Part shown: piece by piece, positions 7,575 through 15,710 of the stretch
Position numbering within the stretch: the first letter of the stretch is position 1
How the letters are laid out: the number at the start of each line of letters is the position of its first letter
From: Polaromonas sp.
GTDB lineage: Bacteria; Pseudomonadota; Gammaproteobacteria; Burkholderiales; Burkholderiaceae_C
NCBI GenBank assembly: GCA_023259235.1
Contig: JAHFQQ010000008.1
Location: 1 to 23,368, forward strand
DNA: 23,368 nt
Direction: 5' to 3'
Notes under the pieces: generated by a model
Told to the model about the DNA's origin: nothing
Databases searched by the model: none
The model's input: the letters and a program-made list of their open reading frames with translations, nothing else
Made by a program: the position numbers and the translations under genes

Positions 7575-7684
7575 AATGCCGATGGTGCCTTGTCCTGAAT
7601 GAATGCCGAAATGTCCCGTACGGAAAGGGCTGAAAGCTGAAGTTTGCCCTAAAGTCCACGATATACGAGGATCGGGGCATTCAT
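7575..7684. promoter_or_regulatory. Divergent control region with repeated AATGCC elements
   Basis: The 163-base gap between the araC-type gene and the BASS gene holds AATGCCGA at 7575-7582 and again at 7602-7609, 27 bases apart. An inverted copy, GGCATTCAT at 7676-7684, is complementary to ATGAATGCC at 7599-7607. Such an arrangement would suit an AraC-type regulator. No convincing sigma70 promoter was found; TATACG at 7662-7667 is a weak -10 candidate without a clear -35. Confidence 0.35.
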
Positions 7685-7730
7685 CGCCGGATGAAGCCAC
7701 CCGCACCCATACCCAACGAGGAGACACGGC

Positions 7731-8660
7731 ATGGCACCGATCGACCAGGTCCACCTGAGCTTTAACCCGCAGACACTGACGCTGCTCAACGCCGTGCTCG
7801 GTCTGGTGATGTTCGGCGTCGCGCTTGAATTGCGGGTTGAGGATTTCAGGATCGCGCTGCGCACACCCAAGGCGCTGGCACTGGGCCTGTTTGGCCATCA
7901 CATCCTGTTTCCGGCCATGACCTATGTGCTGATCCTGATACTGCGGCCCGAGCCCGGCATTGCGCTTGGCATGATTCTGGTCTCAGCCTGTCCGGCCGGG
8001 CATATTTCCAACTTTCTGGTGCACCATGCGCGCGGCAACACCGCGCTGTCGGTGAGCGTGAGCGCGCTATCCACTGCGGTGGCTGTATTCATGACACCGC
8101 TCAATTTTTCTTTCTGGGGCAACCTGAATCCGATTACCTCCGGACTGATGAAGCAGGTGGCCATAAGCCCCTGGGAGATGATTGAAATAATCGTGATGCT
8201 ACTCGGCGTGCCGCTGGTGCTGGGCATGGGGGTGGCACGCCGGTATCCGGCCTTCGCGCACCGGCTGCGACAGCCCATGAAGCTGCTGTCGCTGCTGATC
8301 CTGGCCGCTTTCATAGCAGGCGCGCTGGCGGCCAACTTTCAGCACTTTCTCAACTACATCCAGTGGGTGCTGGTGGTGGTTTTCATCCACAACCTGATGG
8401 CGCTGGCAACGGGCTACGGCCTGTCCACCCTGATCGGCCTGCCCGAACGCGACCGTCGCGCCATCACTTTTGAGATGGGCATCCAGAACTCCGGGCTCGG
8501 GTTGATCCTGATCTTCAATTTCTTCGATGGTCTGGGCGGCATGGCGATCGTCACCGCATGGTGGGGCATCTGGCACATCGTGGCAGGCCTGACGCTGGCC
8601 ACCTACTGGAGGAGGCGCAACCCCGACAAAGCCTCGCTGGCAGCAACGGGGCAAGCATGA
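7731..8660 (+). CDS. Bile acid:sodium symporter (BASS) family transporter
   Basis: This 309-residue inner-membrane transporter has about nine to ten helices. Family marks are SACPAGHISNFLVHHARGNT (85-104) with following SVSVSALST, which corresponds to the discontinuous helix region binding sodium, and FEMGIQNSGLGLILI (247-261) with E248, Q252 and N253. BASS proteins move organic anions such as bile acids, pantoate or 2-oxoacids with sodium; the substrate here is not readable. GAGGAG eight bases before ATG 7731 supports the start. It is the first gene of a five-gene operon and overlaps the next gene by four bases (ATGA). The divergent AraC-type gene probably controls it. Confidence 0.9.
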   Translation: MAPIDQVHLSFNPQTLTLLNAVLGLVMFGVALELRVEDFRIALRTPKALALGLFGHHILFPAMTYVLILILRPEPGIALGMILVSACPAGHISNFLVHHARGNTALSVSVSALSTAVAVFMTPLNFSFWGNLNPITSGLMKQVAISPWEMIEIIVMLLGVPLVLGMGVARRYPAFAHRLRQPMKLLSLLILAAFIAGALAANFQHFLNYIQWVLVVVFIHNLMALATGYGLSTLIGLPERDRRAITFEMGIQNSGLGLILIFNFFDGLGGMAIVTAWWGIWHIVAGLTLATYWRRRNPDKASLAATGQA

Positions 8661-9628
8661 CCCGCGTTCTCATTACCGGCGGCGGCGGCTACCTTGGCAG
8701 TCAGCTGGTGGCCCGCCTGGCCGCCGCTCCTGTCGGCCAGCGGCCGCAAGTCATTGTGTCGCACGATCTGCGCGCGCCAAAGGTGCGCCTGGACGGCGTG
8801 GCATACGCGATAGCCGATATCCGCGATCCGGCGATCGCCGACATCCTTGTTTCGCACCACATCACAACCGTGGTTCACCTGGCCTCGATCGTGACACCGG
8901 GCAAGGACAGCAGCCGCGCGTTCGAATACGACGTGGACGTCAACGGCACGCGCAACGTGCTGGAGGCCTGCATGCGCCATGACGTGCGGCGCATCGTGGT
9001 GTCATCCAGCGGCGCGGCCTATGGCTACCACCCCGACAATGCCGCCTGGCTGACCGAGGACATGCCGGTGCGTGGCAACGAGGTGTTTGCCTATTCGTAT
9101 CACAAGAGACTGGTGGAGGAAATGCTGGCTGATTACCGCCACAGCCACCCTTCACTGGAGCAGGTGGTACTGCGCATCGGCACCATCCTTGGTGCCACGG
9201 TGCACAACCAGATCACCGATCTGTTTGAAAAGCGCCGTCTGCTGGCAATTCGCGGCTCCGCCAGTCCCTTTGTGTTTATCTGGGACCAGGACGTGGTAGG
9301 CATCATCCTGCGTGCCATTGCGGATGGCCCCCCAGGTATCTACAACGTAGCGGGCGACGGCGCACTCACCATCCGCCAGATTGCCCAACGTCTTGGCAAG
9401 CACTGCATCGAACTGCCGGCCGGGCTGCTGCGCGCGGCACTGGCCGTGCTCAAGCCGCTGGGCCTGACTCAATACGGCCCGGAGCAACTGGACTTTCTGC
9501 GCTACCGTCCAGTGCTGCTCAATACCAGACTGAAAGCCAGGTTTGGCTACACGCCCACCTACACATCCGCGGAAGTGTTCGAGATCTATTGCCAGGCCCG
9601 ATCCCGAAAGCGCAGCGGAGAGGCCTGA
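8657..9628 (+). CDS. Extended SDR, NAD-dependent epimerase/dehydratase family
   Basis: This 323-residue Rossmann enzyme has the extended-SDR nucleotide motif TGGGGYLG (7-14), a VVSSSGAAYG segment with the catalytic Ser (about 116-118) and the YxxxK pair Y146/K150 in YSYHK. The family includes sugar-nucleotide epimerases, 3-beta-hydroxysteroid dehydrogenases and reductases of lactones or aldehydes; the substrate region gives no clear choice. The start ATG 8657 overlaps the BASS stop, showing translational coupling. The frame is open 33 codons further upstream but only within the BASS gene. Two bases separate its stop from the next SDR start. Confidence 0.88.
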   Translation: MTRVLITGGGGYLGSQLVARLAAAPVGQRPQVIVSHDLRAPKVRLDGVAYAIADIRDPAIADILVSHHITTVVHLASIVTPGKDSSRAFEYDVDVNGTRNVLEACMRHDVRRIVVSSSGAAYGYHPDNAAWLTEDMPVRGNEVFAYSYHKRLVEEMLADYRHSHPSLEQVVLRIGTILGATVHNQITDLFEKRRLLAIRGSASPFVFIWDQDVVGIILRAIADGPPGIYNVAGDGALTIRQIAQRLGKHCIELPAGLLRAALAVLKPLGLTQYGPEQLDFLRYRPVLLNTRLKARFGYTPTYTSAEVFEIYCQARSRKRSGEA

Positions 9629-9630
9629 CC

Positions 9631-10452
9631 ATGCGCGCATTTGACAGTCGCTGCGTGGTCATTACCGGCGCGGCCGGTGGCCTCGGAGGCGCCCTGGTGC
9701 GCGCATTCCGCCAGATGGGTGCCCATGTGGTGGCGCTGGACCGTGACGAGCAGGCGCTGCAAGCGCTGCAGCGCGAAGAATCTCGGCACTCCGAAAGCAC
9801 GATTCAGCCACTCATGAGCATCGTTTGCGACGTGACCAGCTTCGCGGCCTGCGCTGGTGCCATGGCACGGGTCACTGCTCGCCATGGTGGCATCGACGTA
9901 CTGATCAACAACGCCGGGATATCCCACCGCAGCGTGTTTTCCAGCACCCAGGTCGAGGTCTTGCGCCGGGTCATGGAAGTCAACTTTTTCGGTGCGGTGC
10001 ACTGCACCCGCGCTGCCATCGACAGCTTGCGCACACGCCGCGGCTTGATCATTGCCATCTCCAGTGTTGCTGGTTTTTCACCCTTGATTGGCCGCACTGG
10101 CTACGCCGCCAGCAAGCACGCGCTGCACGGCTTTTTTGACAGCCTGCGCACCGAAGTGGAGGGCGACGGTGTGGGCGTGCTGATGGTATGCCCCTCGTTC
10201 ATTGACACCGGCATTGACCGCGCTGCGCTGGGGCCGCAAGGCGAGCCGGCCAGGCAAGCGCGCCAGACAACCGGAGTGCAAGCGCAACCCGAGAACGTGG
10301 CAGCGGCCATCGTGGTTGCGGCCCGTGCCGAGCGTCGCCTGCTGTTGTTCGGCGCAACCGCCAAAGCCGCGTGGTGGCTATCGAAATTGTGGCCGGCGCG
10401 CTATGCCGCCATCATGAAACACCGCCTGAAGGCAGAAATTTTCACTGATTGA
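9631..10452 (+). CDS. Classical short-chain dehydrogenase/reductase
   Basis: This 273-residue NAD(P)-dependent oxidoreductase has TGAAGGLG (12-19), NNAG (93-96), catalytic Ser in ISSVAG (144-145), and Y158/K162 in GYAASKHA. D37 after strand two (VALDRD) suggests NAD(H) rather than NADP(H). The tail (AKAAWWLSKLWPARYAAIM) is hydrophobic and resembles SDRs acting on lipids, retinoids or steroids, so membrane contact is possible. The start ATG 9631 has GGAGAGG ahead of it. It follows the extended SDR by two bases and is followed 27 bases later by the secreted propeller protein. Two different SDRs side by side suggest consecutive steps on one alcohol or keto substrate. Confidence 0.9.
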   Translation: MRAFDSRCVVITGAAGGLGGALVRAFRQMGAHVVALDRDEQALQALQREESRHSESTIQPLMSIVCDVTSFAACAGAMARVTARHGGIDVLINNAGISHRSVFSSTQVEVLRRVMEVNFFGAVHCTRAAIDSLRTRRGLIIAISSVAGFSPLIGRTGYAASKHALHGFFDSLRTEVEGDGVGVLMVCPSFIDTGIDRAALGPQGEPARQARQTTGVQAQPENVAAAIVVAARAERRLLLFGATAKAAWWLSKLWPARYAAIMKHRLKAEIFTD

Positions 10453-10479
10453 ATGACACCAGCAATTGGAGGCAACGAG

Positions 10480-12276
10480 ATGAAAAAACTCTATCAATTA
10501 CAGGCGATGCTGGTCATGCTGGCCGGCGGCGTACTGACAAGCCATGCCGCCGACTTCCAGGTCAGCGGACCGGACGGCCAGCCGCTGGCGCTGGTAATGG
10601 TGACGCGTAGCGCCACCCAAGCACCCGTGGTGGATGCATCAGACAACGGTTACCCGGCATCGGGAAAACTGCAGCAAGGCACTTTTGAGCGAACCGGGTT
10701 CACTGATGCACGCGGCCATGTGCACTTCCCCGATGCCCCGGGCACCATGCGTGTGCGGTTACGCAAGCCCGGCTACAAGGACCGGGTTATCAATCCCGCC
10801 GTCCTGGCTCAGGCGGCATCTTGGCGCATGGAAACCGAGACCGACCCCAAAGCGCTGGCCGAACAGCGCCCGTCCAATGCCTGGACCTCAACCCTGCTAC
10901 CGGGCCGTGACAACCTGCGCAAGGAATTCCTGCTGCAATGCGGTTTTTGCCACCAGCAGGGCTCGGCGTTCCTGCGCCGCGAGCGCAGTTCCGGAGACTG
11001 GTCAACCGCCATCCAGCGCATGTTGCACTATGGCGCACGCCTGTCCACCGAAGCCCAGAAGGAAATGCCTGCCCTGCTGGCAGCACACTGGAAAGACATC
11101 AATGCCCATCCCGAAGAGGTCCCTGCCGGCACACCGTGGACACCAGCCCTGGCGAACGCCACCATCGCCGAGCTGCCGATCGGCGACCGCTTCTCGCAGA
11201 TGCACGATTTTTTGCAGCACAGCAACGGCATGGTGTACGTGGGCGACAACCTGCAGGACCGCCTCTACGAAATCAACCTCCAGACTGGGGCCTACACCGT
11301 ATACCGGGTGCCGCCGCAGCCGGGCGACGTGCTGGGAGGCCTGCTGGCCGGACGCTTGCGTGATTTCCCCAAGCATGAGACCCACCAGGGCATCCACTCT
11401 CTGGTGGAAGCGCCGCGCGATGGCCATATTTTCCTCACGCCTTCATATCAGCGCCGCCTGCTTGAGTTCGACCCCAAAACCAAACGTTTTACTGCGCACG
11501 AGATGAACACCGGCTTTTATCCGCACACCGTGCGCATGGATGCCAAAGACCGGGTCTGGTTCACCCTGGCGCTTTCAAACCAGGTGGCCATGTTTGACCG
11601 AGCCACGCAGAAGTTCACCACCTATGACCTGCCATTCCGCAGTTTCATGGAAAAGCTCACGGTCAGGCTCACACCGTTCTTTTTCAAGCTGATCGGCTGG
11701 GGCCTCCCCGTAACCAACTGGGTAAAAATTGACCATGTTTCCACCGGCGTTCCACTGCCTTACGGCATTGACGTCACTCCCGATGGCAAGGTCTGGATCG
11801 CACGCTTGCACACCGACGAGATTGCCACCATCGATCCCGACACCGGCACGGTGACCATGATCCCCACGCCGCTCAAGGCCCCGCGCCGCCTGCGCGCGGA
11901 CCGCGACGGCAACCTGTGGATCACGATGTACAACGAATCGGCCATCCTGCGTTATGAACCCGCCACTGCCAGATTCACCCAATTCCAGTTGCCGGTGCAA
12001 CCGGCCGGCAGCGACACTCCGTACTCACTCAACGTGGATCGCAAGCGCCATCAGGTGTGGGTCAACGGCACCAACTCCGACAGTGTGTACCGGCTCGACA
12101 TTGCATCAAACCAGTGGATGAATTTTCCGCTGCCACGCCATGCCACCTTTACCCGTGACGTGGAATTTACCGCGGACGGCCATGTGCTGCTGACCAGTGC
12201 CAGCTTTCCGTCCTGGCATATTGAGGATGCGCAGCCGACACTGATCGACATGGCGCCAGCCGGCAACGCGCCGTGA
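10480..12276 (+). CDS. Secreted hybrid: CnaB-like domain, c-type heme motif, seven-bladed Vgb-like beta-propeller
   Basis: This 598-residue protein is exported: signal peptide 1-23 (MKKLYQLQ...SHA, cut before ADFQ). Residues about 24-105 resemble a carboxypeptidase-regulatory/CnaB fold (FTDARGHVHFPDAPG...VRLRKPGYKD). CGFCH at 154-158 is a covalent heme c site, with M181 a possible sixth ligand. From about 240 come seven repeats of the streptogramin-lyase type (for example PHTVRMDAKDRVWFTLALSN and PYGIDVTPDGKVWIA), starting near 241, 304, 348, 427, 468, 514 and 558. Residues 387-423 form a hydrophobic insert between blades 3 and 4. Virginiamycin B lyase has the same propeller but is cytoplasmic and heme-free. 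The start is fixed by GGAGG (10468-10472) before ATG 10480; an ATG at 10453 in frame lacks an SD. The reaction is unknown. Confidence 0.85.
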   Translation: MKKLYQLQAMLVMLAGGVLTSHAADFQVSGPDGQPLALVMVTRSATQAPVVDASDNGYPASGKLQQGTFERTGFTDARGHVHFPDAPGTMRVRLRKPGYKDRVINPAVLAQAASWRMETETDPKALAEQRPSNAWTSTLLPGRDNLRKEFLLQCGFCHQQGSAFLRRERSSGDWSTAIQRMLHYGARLSTEAQKEMPALLAAHWKDINAHPEEVPAGTPWTPALANATIAELPIGDRFSQMHDFLQHSNGMVYVGDNLQDRLYEINLQTGAYTVYRVPPQPGDVLGGLLAGRLRDFPKHETHQGIHSLVEAPRDGHIFLTPSYQRRLLEFDPKTKRFTAHEMNTGFYPHTVRMDAKDRVWFTLALSNQVAMFDRATQKFTTYDLPFRSFMEKLTVRLTPFFFKLIGWGLPVTNWVKIDHVSTGVPLPYGIDVTPDGKVWIARLHTDEIATIDPDTGTVTMIPTPLKAPRRLRADRDGNLWITMYNESAILRYEPATARFTQFQLPVQPAGSDTPYSLNVDRKRHQVWVNGTNSDSVYRLDIASNQWMNFPLPRHATFTRDVEFTADGHVLLTSASFPSWHIEDAQPTLIDMAPAGNAP

Positions 12277-13466
12277 TGCGTCGCCACGCGGCATTCTTCC
12301 TGTCGTGTCTGCTGGCTTTCACGGCCGGCCACATGTTCAATTACACGGTGATCATGTACCTGCAGGAGGCAGTGGGATCAGACCTGCTGTCAGGGGTCGG
12401 CTTTGGGCTGGCATTTGGCAGCTCTCTGGTATTTGGCTGGTTTGCCGGAGTGCTGTGCGACCGCGTACCACCGCACCGCGTCATTCATGCTGCGCAGGCG
12501 CTGTTTGTGGCGGGCCTGACATGCCTGTGGTGGGCACAGTCGTGGGCGAGCGCTGAATCGCGCGTGGCCTGGGTGCTGGGTGGTGCCTTTCTGGGCGGCC
12601 TTGGGTGGTCGTTTGCCGGCCCGGCGCGGCTTACCACGCTAGGGCAGATCGTCCGCCCTGACGAGTTGCGTCTGTCCACCATCCTCTTCAACCTTCAGGT
12701 GCTGGTCGGGTTTGGCCTGGCTCCGCTGATCATCGGCCTGGTGCGAAGCCGCGCTGGCTGGGGCGCGGTTATCGCCGTGGCCGCAAGTGGCTTTGTAGTA
12801 GCTTCGCTGCTGCTTGCCAGGCTGCGCACGCATGCCAGCACGGTTGGCATGCGTGCCTCGGTGCTGACCGATATCCACGAAGGCTTCCGCGCGGTGATAG
12901 CCGACCCGCTGCTTGCGCAGTTGATGCTGGCGGCAGTGCTGGCGTATGCAATGACGGGGCCGCTGCAAATCTTGTTGCCAAAGCTGGCGCGTGAAGTTCT
13001 TCATCTCACCGAACTGCAGCGCGGAGCCTATCTGGGACTGTTGGCACTGTCGTTGATCGCCGGGGGCGTTTCGGCGCTGACGCTGGCGCGCCGCGTGCAC
13101 CATGGACTCGTGATGTACAGCGGCATCGCGGTGGGCGGCATGCTGTTTGCACTGCTGAGCCGGATCACGCAGGCGAAGGTCTCGACTATCGCCCTGGCGG
13201 GCGTTGGCGTGGCCGGCGGCATGGTCATCAGTCTGGTGGTGGCCGGCATTCAGGTCCGGGCCCCACTGAAGCTGCGCGGTCGCGTAATGAGCATGTATTC
13301 GATCACCTCCCAGGTAGTCCCGGCCCTCTCCGGCGTGGCAGCGGGCGCTCTGGTGAATGCGGTGGGCGTGCATCTGGCGATCGAGTTGTCCGGGGTTGCG
13401 CTTACCGCTCTCGTAGCCCTTGCAGCTTGGCGCATGACACGATTGCGACACTATTCCGGCAAATAA
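12276..13466 (+). CDS. MFS transporter (EntS/MFS_3-like)
   Basis: This 396-residue major facilitator has about 12 helices. It starts RRHAAFFLSCLLAFTAGHMF, has a helix 2-3 loop VLCDRVPPHRVI in the position of motif A, and a second-half loop LKLRGRVMSMYSI of the kind seen in EntS-like exporters. The ATG at 12276 shares its A with the TGA stop of the propeller gene (TGATG); a GTG three bases earlier is also possible. This coupling makes it the last gene of the BASS operon. It may export the product of the pathway, or import a second substrate. No T-tract terminator follows; the CTCCG/CGGAG hairpin near 13507-13528 is weak. Confidence 0.87.
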   Translation: MRRHAAFFLSCLLAFTAGHMFNYTVIMYLQEAVGSDLLSGVGFGLAFGSSLVFGWFAGVLCDRVPPHRVIHAAQALFVAGLTCLWWAQSWASAESRVAWVLGGAFLGGLGWSFAGPARLTTLGQIVRPDELRLSTILFNLQVLVGFGLAPLIIGLVRSRAGWGAVIAVAASGFVVASLLLARLRTHASTVGMRASVLTDIHEGFRAVIADPLLAQLMLAAVLAYAMTGPLQILLPKLAREVLHLTELQRGAYLGLLALSLIAGGVSALTLARRVHHGLVMYSGIAVGGMLFALLSRITQAKVSTIALAGVGVAGGMVISLVVAGIQVRAPLKLRGRVMSMYSITSQVVPALSGVAAGALVNAVGVHLAIELSGVALTALVALAAWRMTRLRHYSGK

Positions 13467-13691
13467 AACGGGACGGGTCGAAGCAAGAGGCATGCCCACG
13501 CCAAACTCCGATGACTCAAAGCCGGAGCAGCAATTGCAGACACAAAATTATGAAACACTCAGCGAACTTTCGCGTGTGCCGTTGATCTACTTTCCATTGT
13601 TTACGCTCGTCACACATTCGACGCGCCATTGTCATCACAGCGTCTTGTAACACCTTTACCATCACTGCATTATCTCAACGAGGTCTTCATC

Positions 13692-13907
13692 ATGGTACCG
13701 GCTCAATTCCGCATTGAAAGCAGGGATCCGCTGACAGGCAGCTTGTTACCCTCACCCGATTTCAACCATCTCTACAGAGACGCTTCGCTGGCCGTCGCCA
13801 TCGCGGTAAAGAGCGTAGCGGATCCGACGCGTCAGGAAGTACGCGTCGTGCATATTCCCAGTGGGGAAATCGTCTTTAAATCCACCGCGACGGCCCAATT
13901 CTTTTAG
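13692..13907 (+). CDS. Small hypothetical protein, 71 residues
   Basis: I do not recognise this protein. It begins MVPAQFRIESRDPLTGSLLP and ends with a pattern that looks like two or three beta strands (EVRVVHIPSGEIVFKS). It has no signal peptide, Cys or membrane segment and is probably cytoplasmic. The ATG at 13692 has GAGG (13680-13683) eight bases before it; the frame is open to a TTG at 13629. A possible promoter, TTGTAA (13645) and CATTAT (13668) 17 bases apart, is too close to the SD to be certain. The gene is separated by 225 bases from the operon upstream and by 94 from the AttH-like gene. Balanced amino-acid composition favours a real gene. Confidence 0.6.
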   Translation: MVPAQFRIESRDPLTGSLLPSPDFNHLYRDASLAVAIAVKSVADPTRQEVRVVHIPSGEIVFKSTATAQFF

Positions 13908-14001
13908 CAGCGGATGTTGCCCCTTGGCAGCCTTGGGGCGAGAATCAGCGCAATGAACTTCCGCCAGATCCTGTTGGTGCATTCCGCACTGTCGCAATGA
14001 A

Positions 14002-15087
14002 ATGGAATTGCCGCAGTTCAGCGCTCTTCGACGCCATCTTGTACTGGGCGGACTCACCGGGGTTGCTGCGTGGGCAGGGCGTGCGTATGCCCTGGCTGCG
14101 AAGACCCTGACTTTCCCCCGCGACCGGGGCTCGCACCCCGGGTTTCGCACCGAGTGGTGGTATATCACCGGGCAAGCCGCCCCAGCCGGTGCGGACAAAC
14201 GCAAGTTTGGGTTTCAACTCACGTTTTTTCGCTCACGGATCGAAGACACCCAGGCAATGACGTCAAGCTTTGCAGCCAGGCAATTGCTTTTCGCACACGC
14301 CGCCGTCACCGACGTGCAGGGAAAAAGGCTCCTGACTGACCAGCGTATTGCACGTAACGGTTTTGGCGTCGCCTTCGCCAGCGAGCAGGACATGGCCATC
14401 AAACTGCGCGATTGGTCATTGCGGGCAGAGGGAAAAAAATACATCGCCGAGCTGCCCGCATCAACCTTTGCATTGAAGCTGCAATTCGAGGAAACGCAAC
14501 CCGTGCTGCTTCAAGGCAACAAGGGTTTGTCACGCAAGGGGCCGCAGGAGCAGCAGGCGAGCTACTATTACAGCCAGCCACAGTTGGCCACCCACGGCAG
14601 CCTGCAGGTCAATGGACAAAGCTTCGAAGTCGCAGGCCGGGCCTGGCTGGACCACGAGTGGAGCGAAGAGCTGCTGCCCCCAGGCGCCGTGGGCTGGGAC
14701 TGGATCGGCATGAACCTCAATGACGGCAGCGCCCTCACCGCGTTCAGGCTGCGCGACAACAACGGGAACGCAGTGTGGGATGGCGGTTCATTGCGCTCGG
14801 CCAACGGTGAGCTTTACACGTTCAACCGCGGCGATGTTATCTTCAAGCCAGTACGCAGATGGAAAAGCCCACTCAGCCAGGCTAACTATCCGGTTGAGTG
14901 GATCGTGCGCACGCCGGCTGATTTTTATACTGTCAGAGCTGTGATCGACAATCAGGAACTTGACAGCCGCGTGTCCACGGGAGCGATTTACTGGGAAGGC
15001 CTGAGCGAGCTGATCGACAGCAATGGCAACCAGGTGGGCAGCGGGTATCTCGAAATGACTGGCTACGCACAGCCGCTTCGCCTGTAG
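14002..15087 (+). CDS. AttH/CrtC-like secreted lipocalin-fold protein
   Basis: This 361-residue protein belongs to the family containing AttH and carotenoid 1,2-hydratase (CrtC). Shared marks are TEWWYITG (about 50-57), AWLDHEWS, GWDWIGMNLNDGSALTAFRLR split across about 230-250, YPVEWIVRTP, YWEG and GSGYLEMTGY near the end. The N-terminus (ALRRHLVLGGLTGVAAWAGR, ending AYA) looks like a twin-arginine signal, so it is probably periplasmic. No carotenoid genes are nearby, so AttH-type function with an FtsX transporter is likelier than carotenoid hydration. ATG 14002 is the first start after a stop at 13954 but has no good SD. The ABC ATPase and permease that AttH usually accompanies are at 2677-6568. 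Confidence 0.85.
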   Translation: MELPQFSALRRHLVLGGLTGVAAWAGRAYALAAKTLTFPRDRGSHPGFRTEWWYITGQAAPAGADKRKFGFQLTFFRSRIEDTQAMTSSFAARQLLFAHAAVTDVQGKRLLTDQRIARNGFGVAFASEQDMAIKLRDWSLRAEGKKYIAELPASTFALKLQFEETQPVLLQGNKGLSRKGPQEQQASYYYSQPQLATHGSLQVNGQSFEVAGRAWLDHEWSEELLPPGAVGWDWIGMNLNDGSALTAFRLRDNNGNAVWDGGSLRSANGELYTFNRGDVIFKPVRRWKSPLSQANYPVEWIVRTPADFYTVRAVIDNQELDSRVSTGAIYWEGLSELIDSNGNQVGSGYLEMTGYAQPLRL

Positions 15088-15710
15088 CAGCAGGGTTGGC
15101 TCATTGGGAAAATCGGGGCCGCGACGGCATCCATGGCAACTTTTCAGGAGGCCAGGCTACCAGCCGGCATCAGGGCTGCTGACAACCTGCCGGCTCAACA
15201 CAACACGGGAGTATTGCGCATCGCGGTGGCTGATTCAGGAAAGCCACCAGGTTGAGCGCGATATTTTTCTTGTACAGTCCATTCCTGAAGTTCGCAACGT
15301 TGCTGCTGATCCGCGCGTTTGTCGGCGTGCCGATCAGGCGAGCGCGCCCATCGTCGCAGATGGTCTGCAACGAGGCCGGCCCTGACCAGCGTCTGACTGA
15401 TTGGGGTCGCATGGCCAGATTGCCCTGCTGGCGCAAATCGGCACTGGAAGCGGCGCAATTTCCCGGTCACGGCTCCTGATGATTTTACCGATTAACTTAT
15501 GCACACCTACCATGCCATTCATGCCCCTGACAACGGCAAAATTTGCCAGGATCCGGGCCAACAGACCCAACTTTGCATCGTCAACAGGTGGCTGCCGCTT
15601 TTCCTTATTGGCACAAGCGTCCCTGAAGCCGCACGCGGTACCGGGTGCTGGACGTCATTCAGCGCGCTCAGATGTGGCCCGCGATGCCCTGCCAATGTCC
15701 TGAGGCAAGC
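15088..15710. other. Stretch without a convincing gene
   Basis: This 623-base stretch has short open frames on both strands (up to about 100 codons) but none with a supported start, recognisable motif or consistent composition. Two overlapping minus-strand frames around 15170-15570 read as mixed hydrophobic and charged peptide and could be a decayed gene broken by frameshifts. I could not place them in any family. The end of the stretch should hold the promoter of the TehA-like gene, but no clear -35/-10 pair was found. Confidence 0.5.

Noticed and set aside
8306..8330. Possible further dispersed-repeat copy in the BASS gene (TTTCATAGCAGGCGCGCTGG)
   Set aside because: Only a short resemblance, and the encoded AAFIAGAL segment is ordinary for a BASS helix, so no insertion is implied.
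14002..15087. Carotenoid 1,2-hydratase (CrtC) as the literal function
   Set aside because: The fold matches, but no carotenoid genes are present and the FtsX transporter context fits AttH better.
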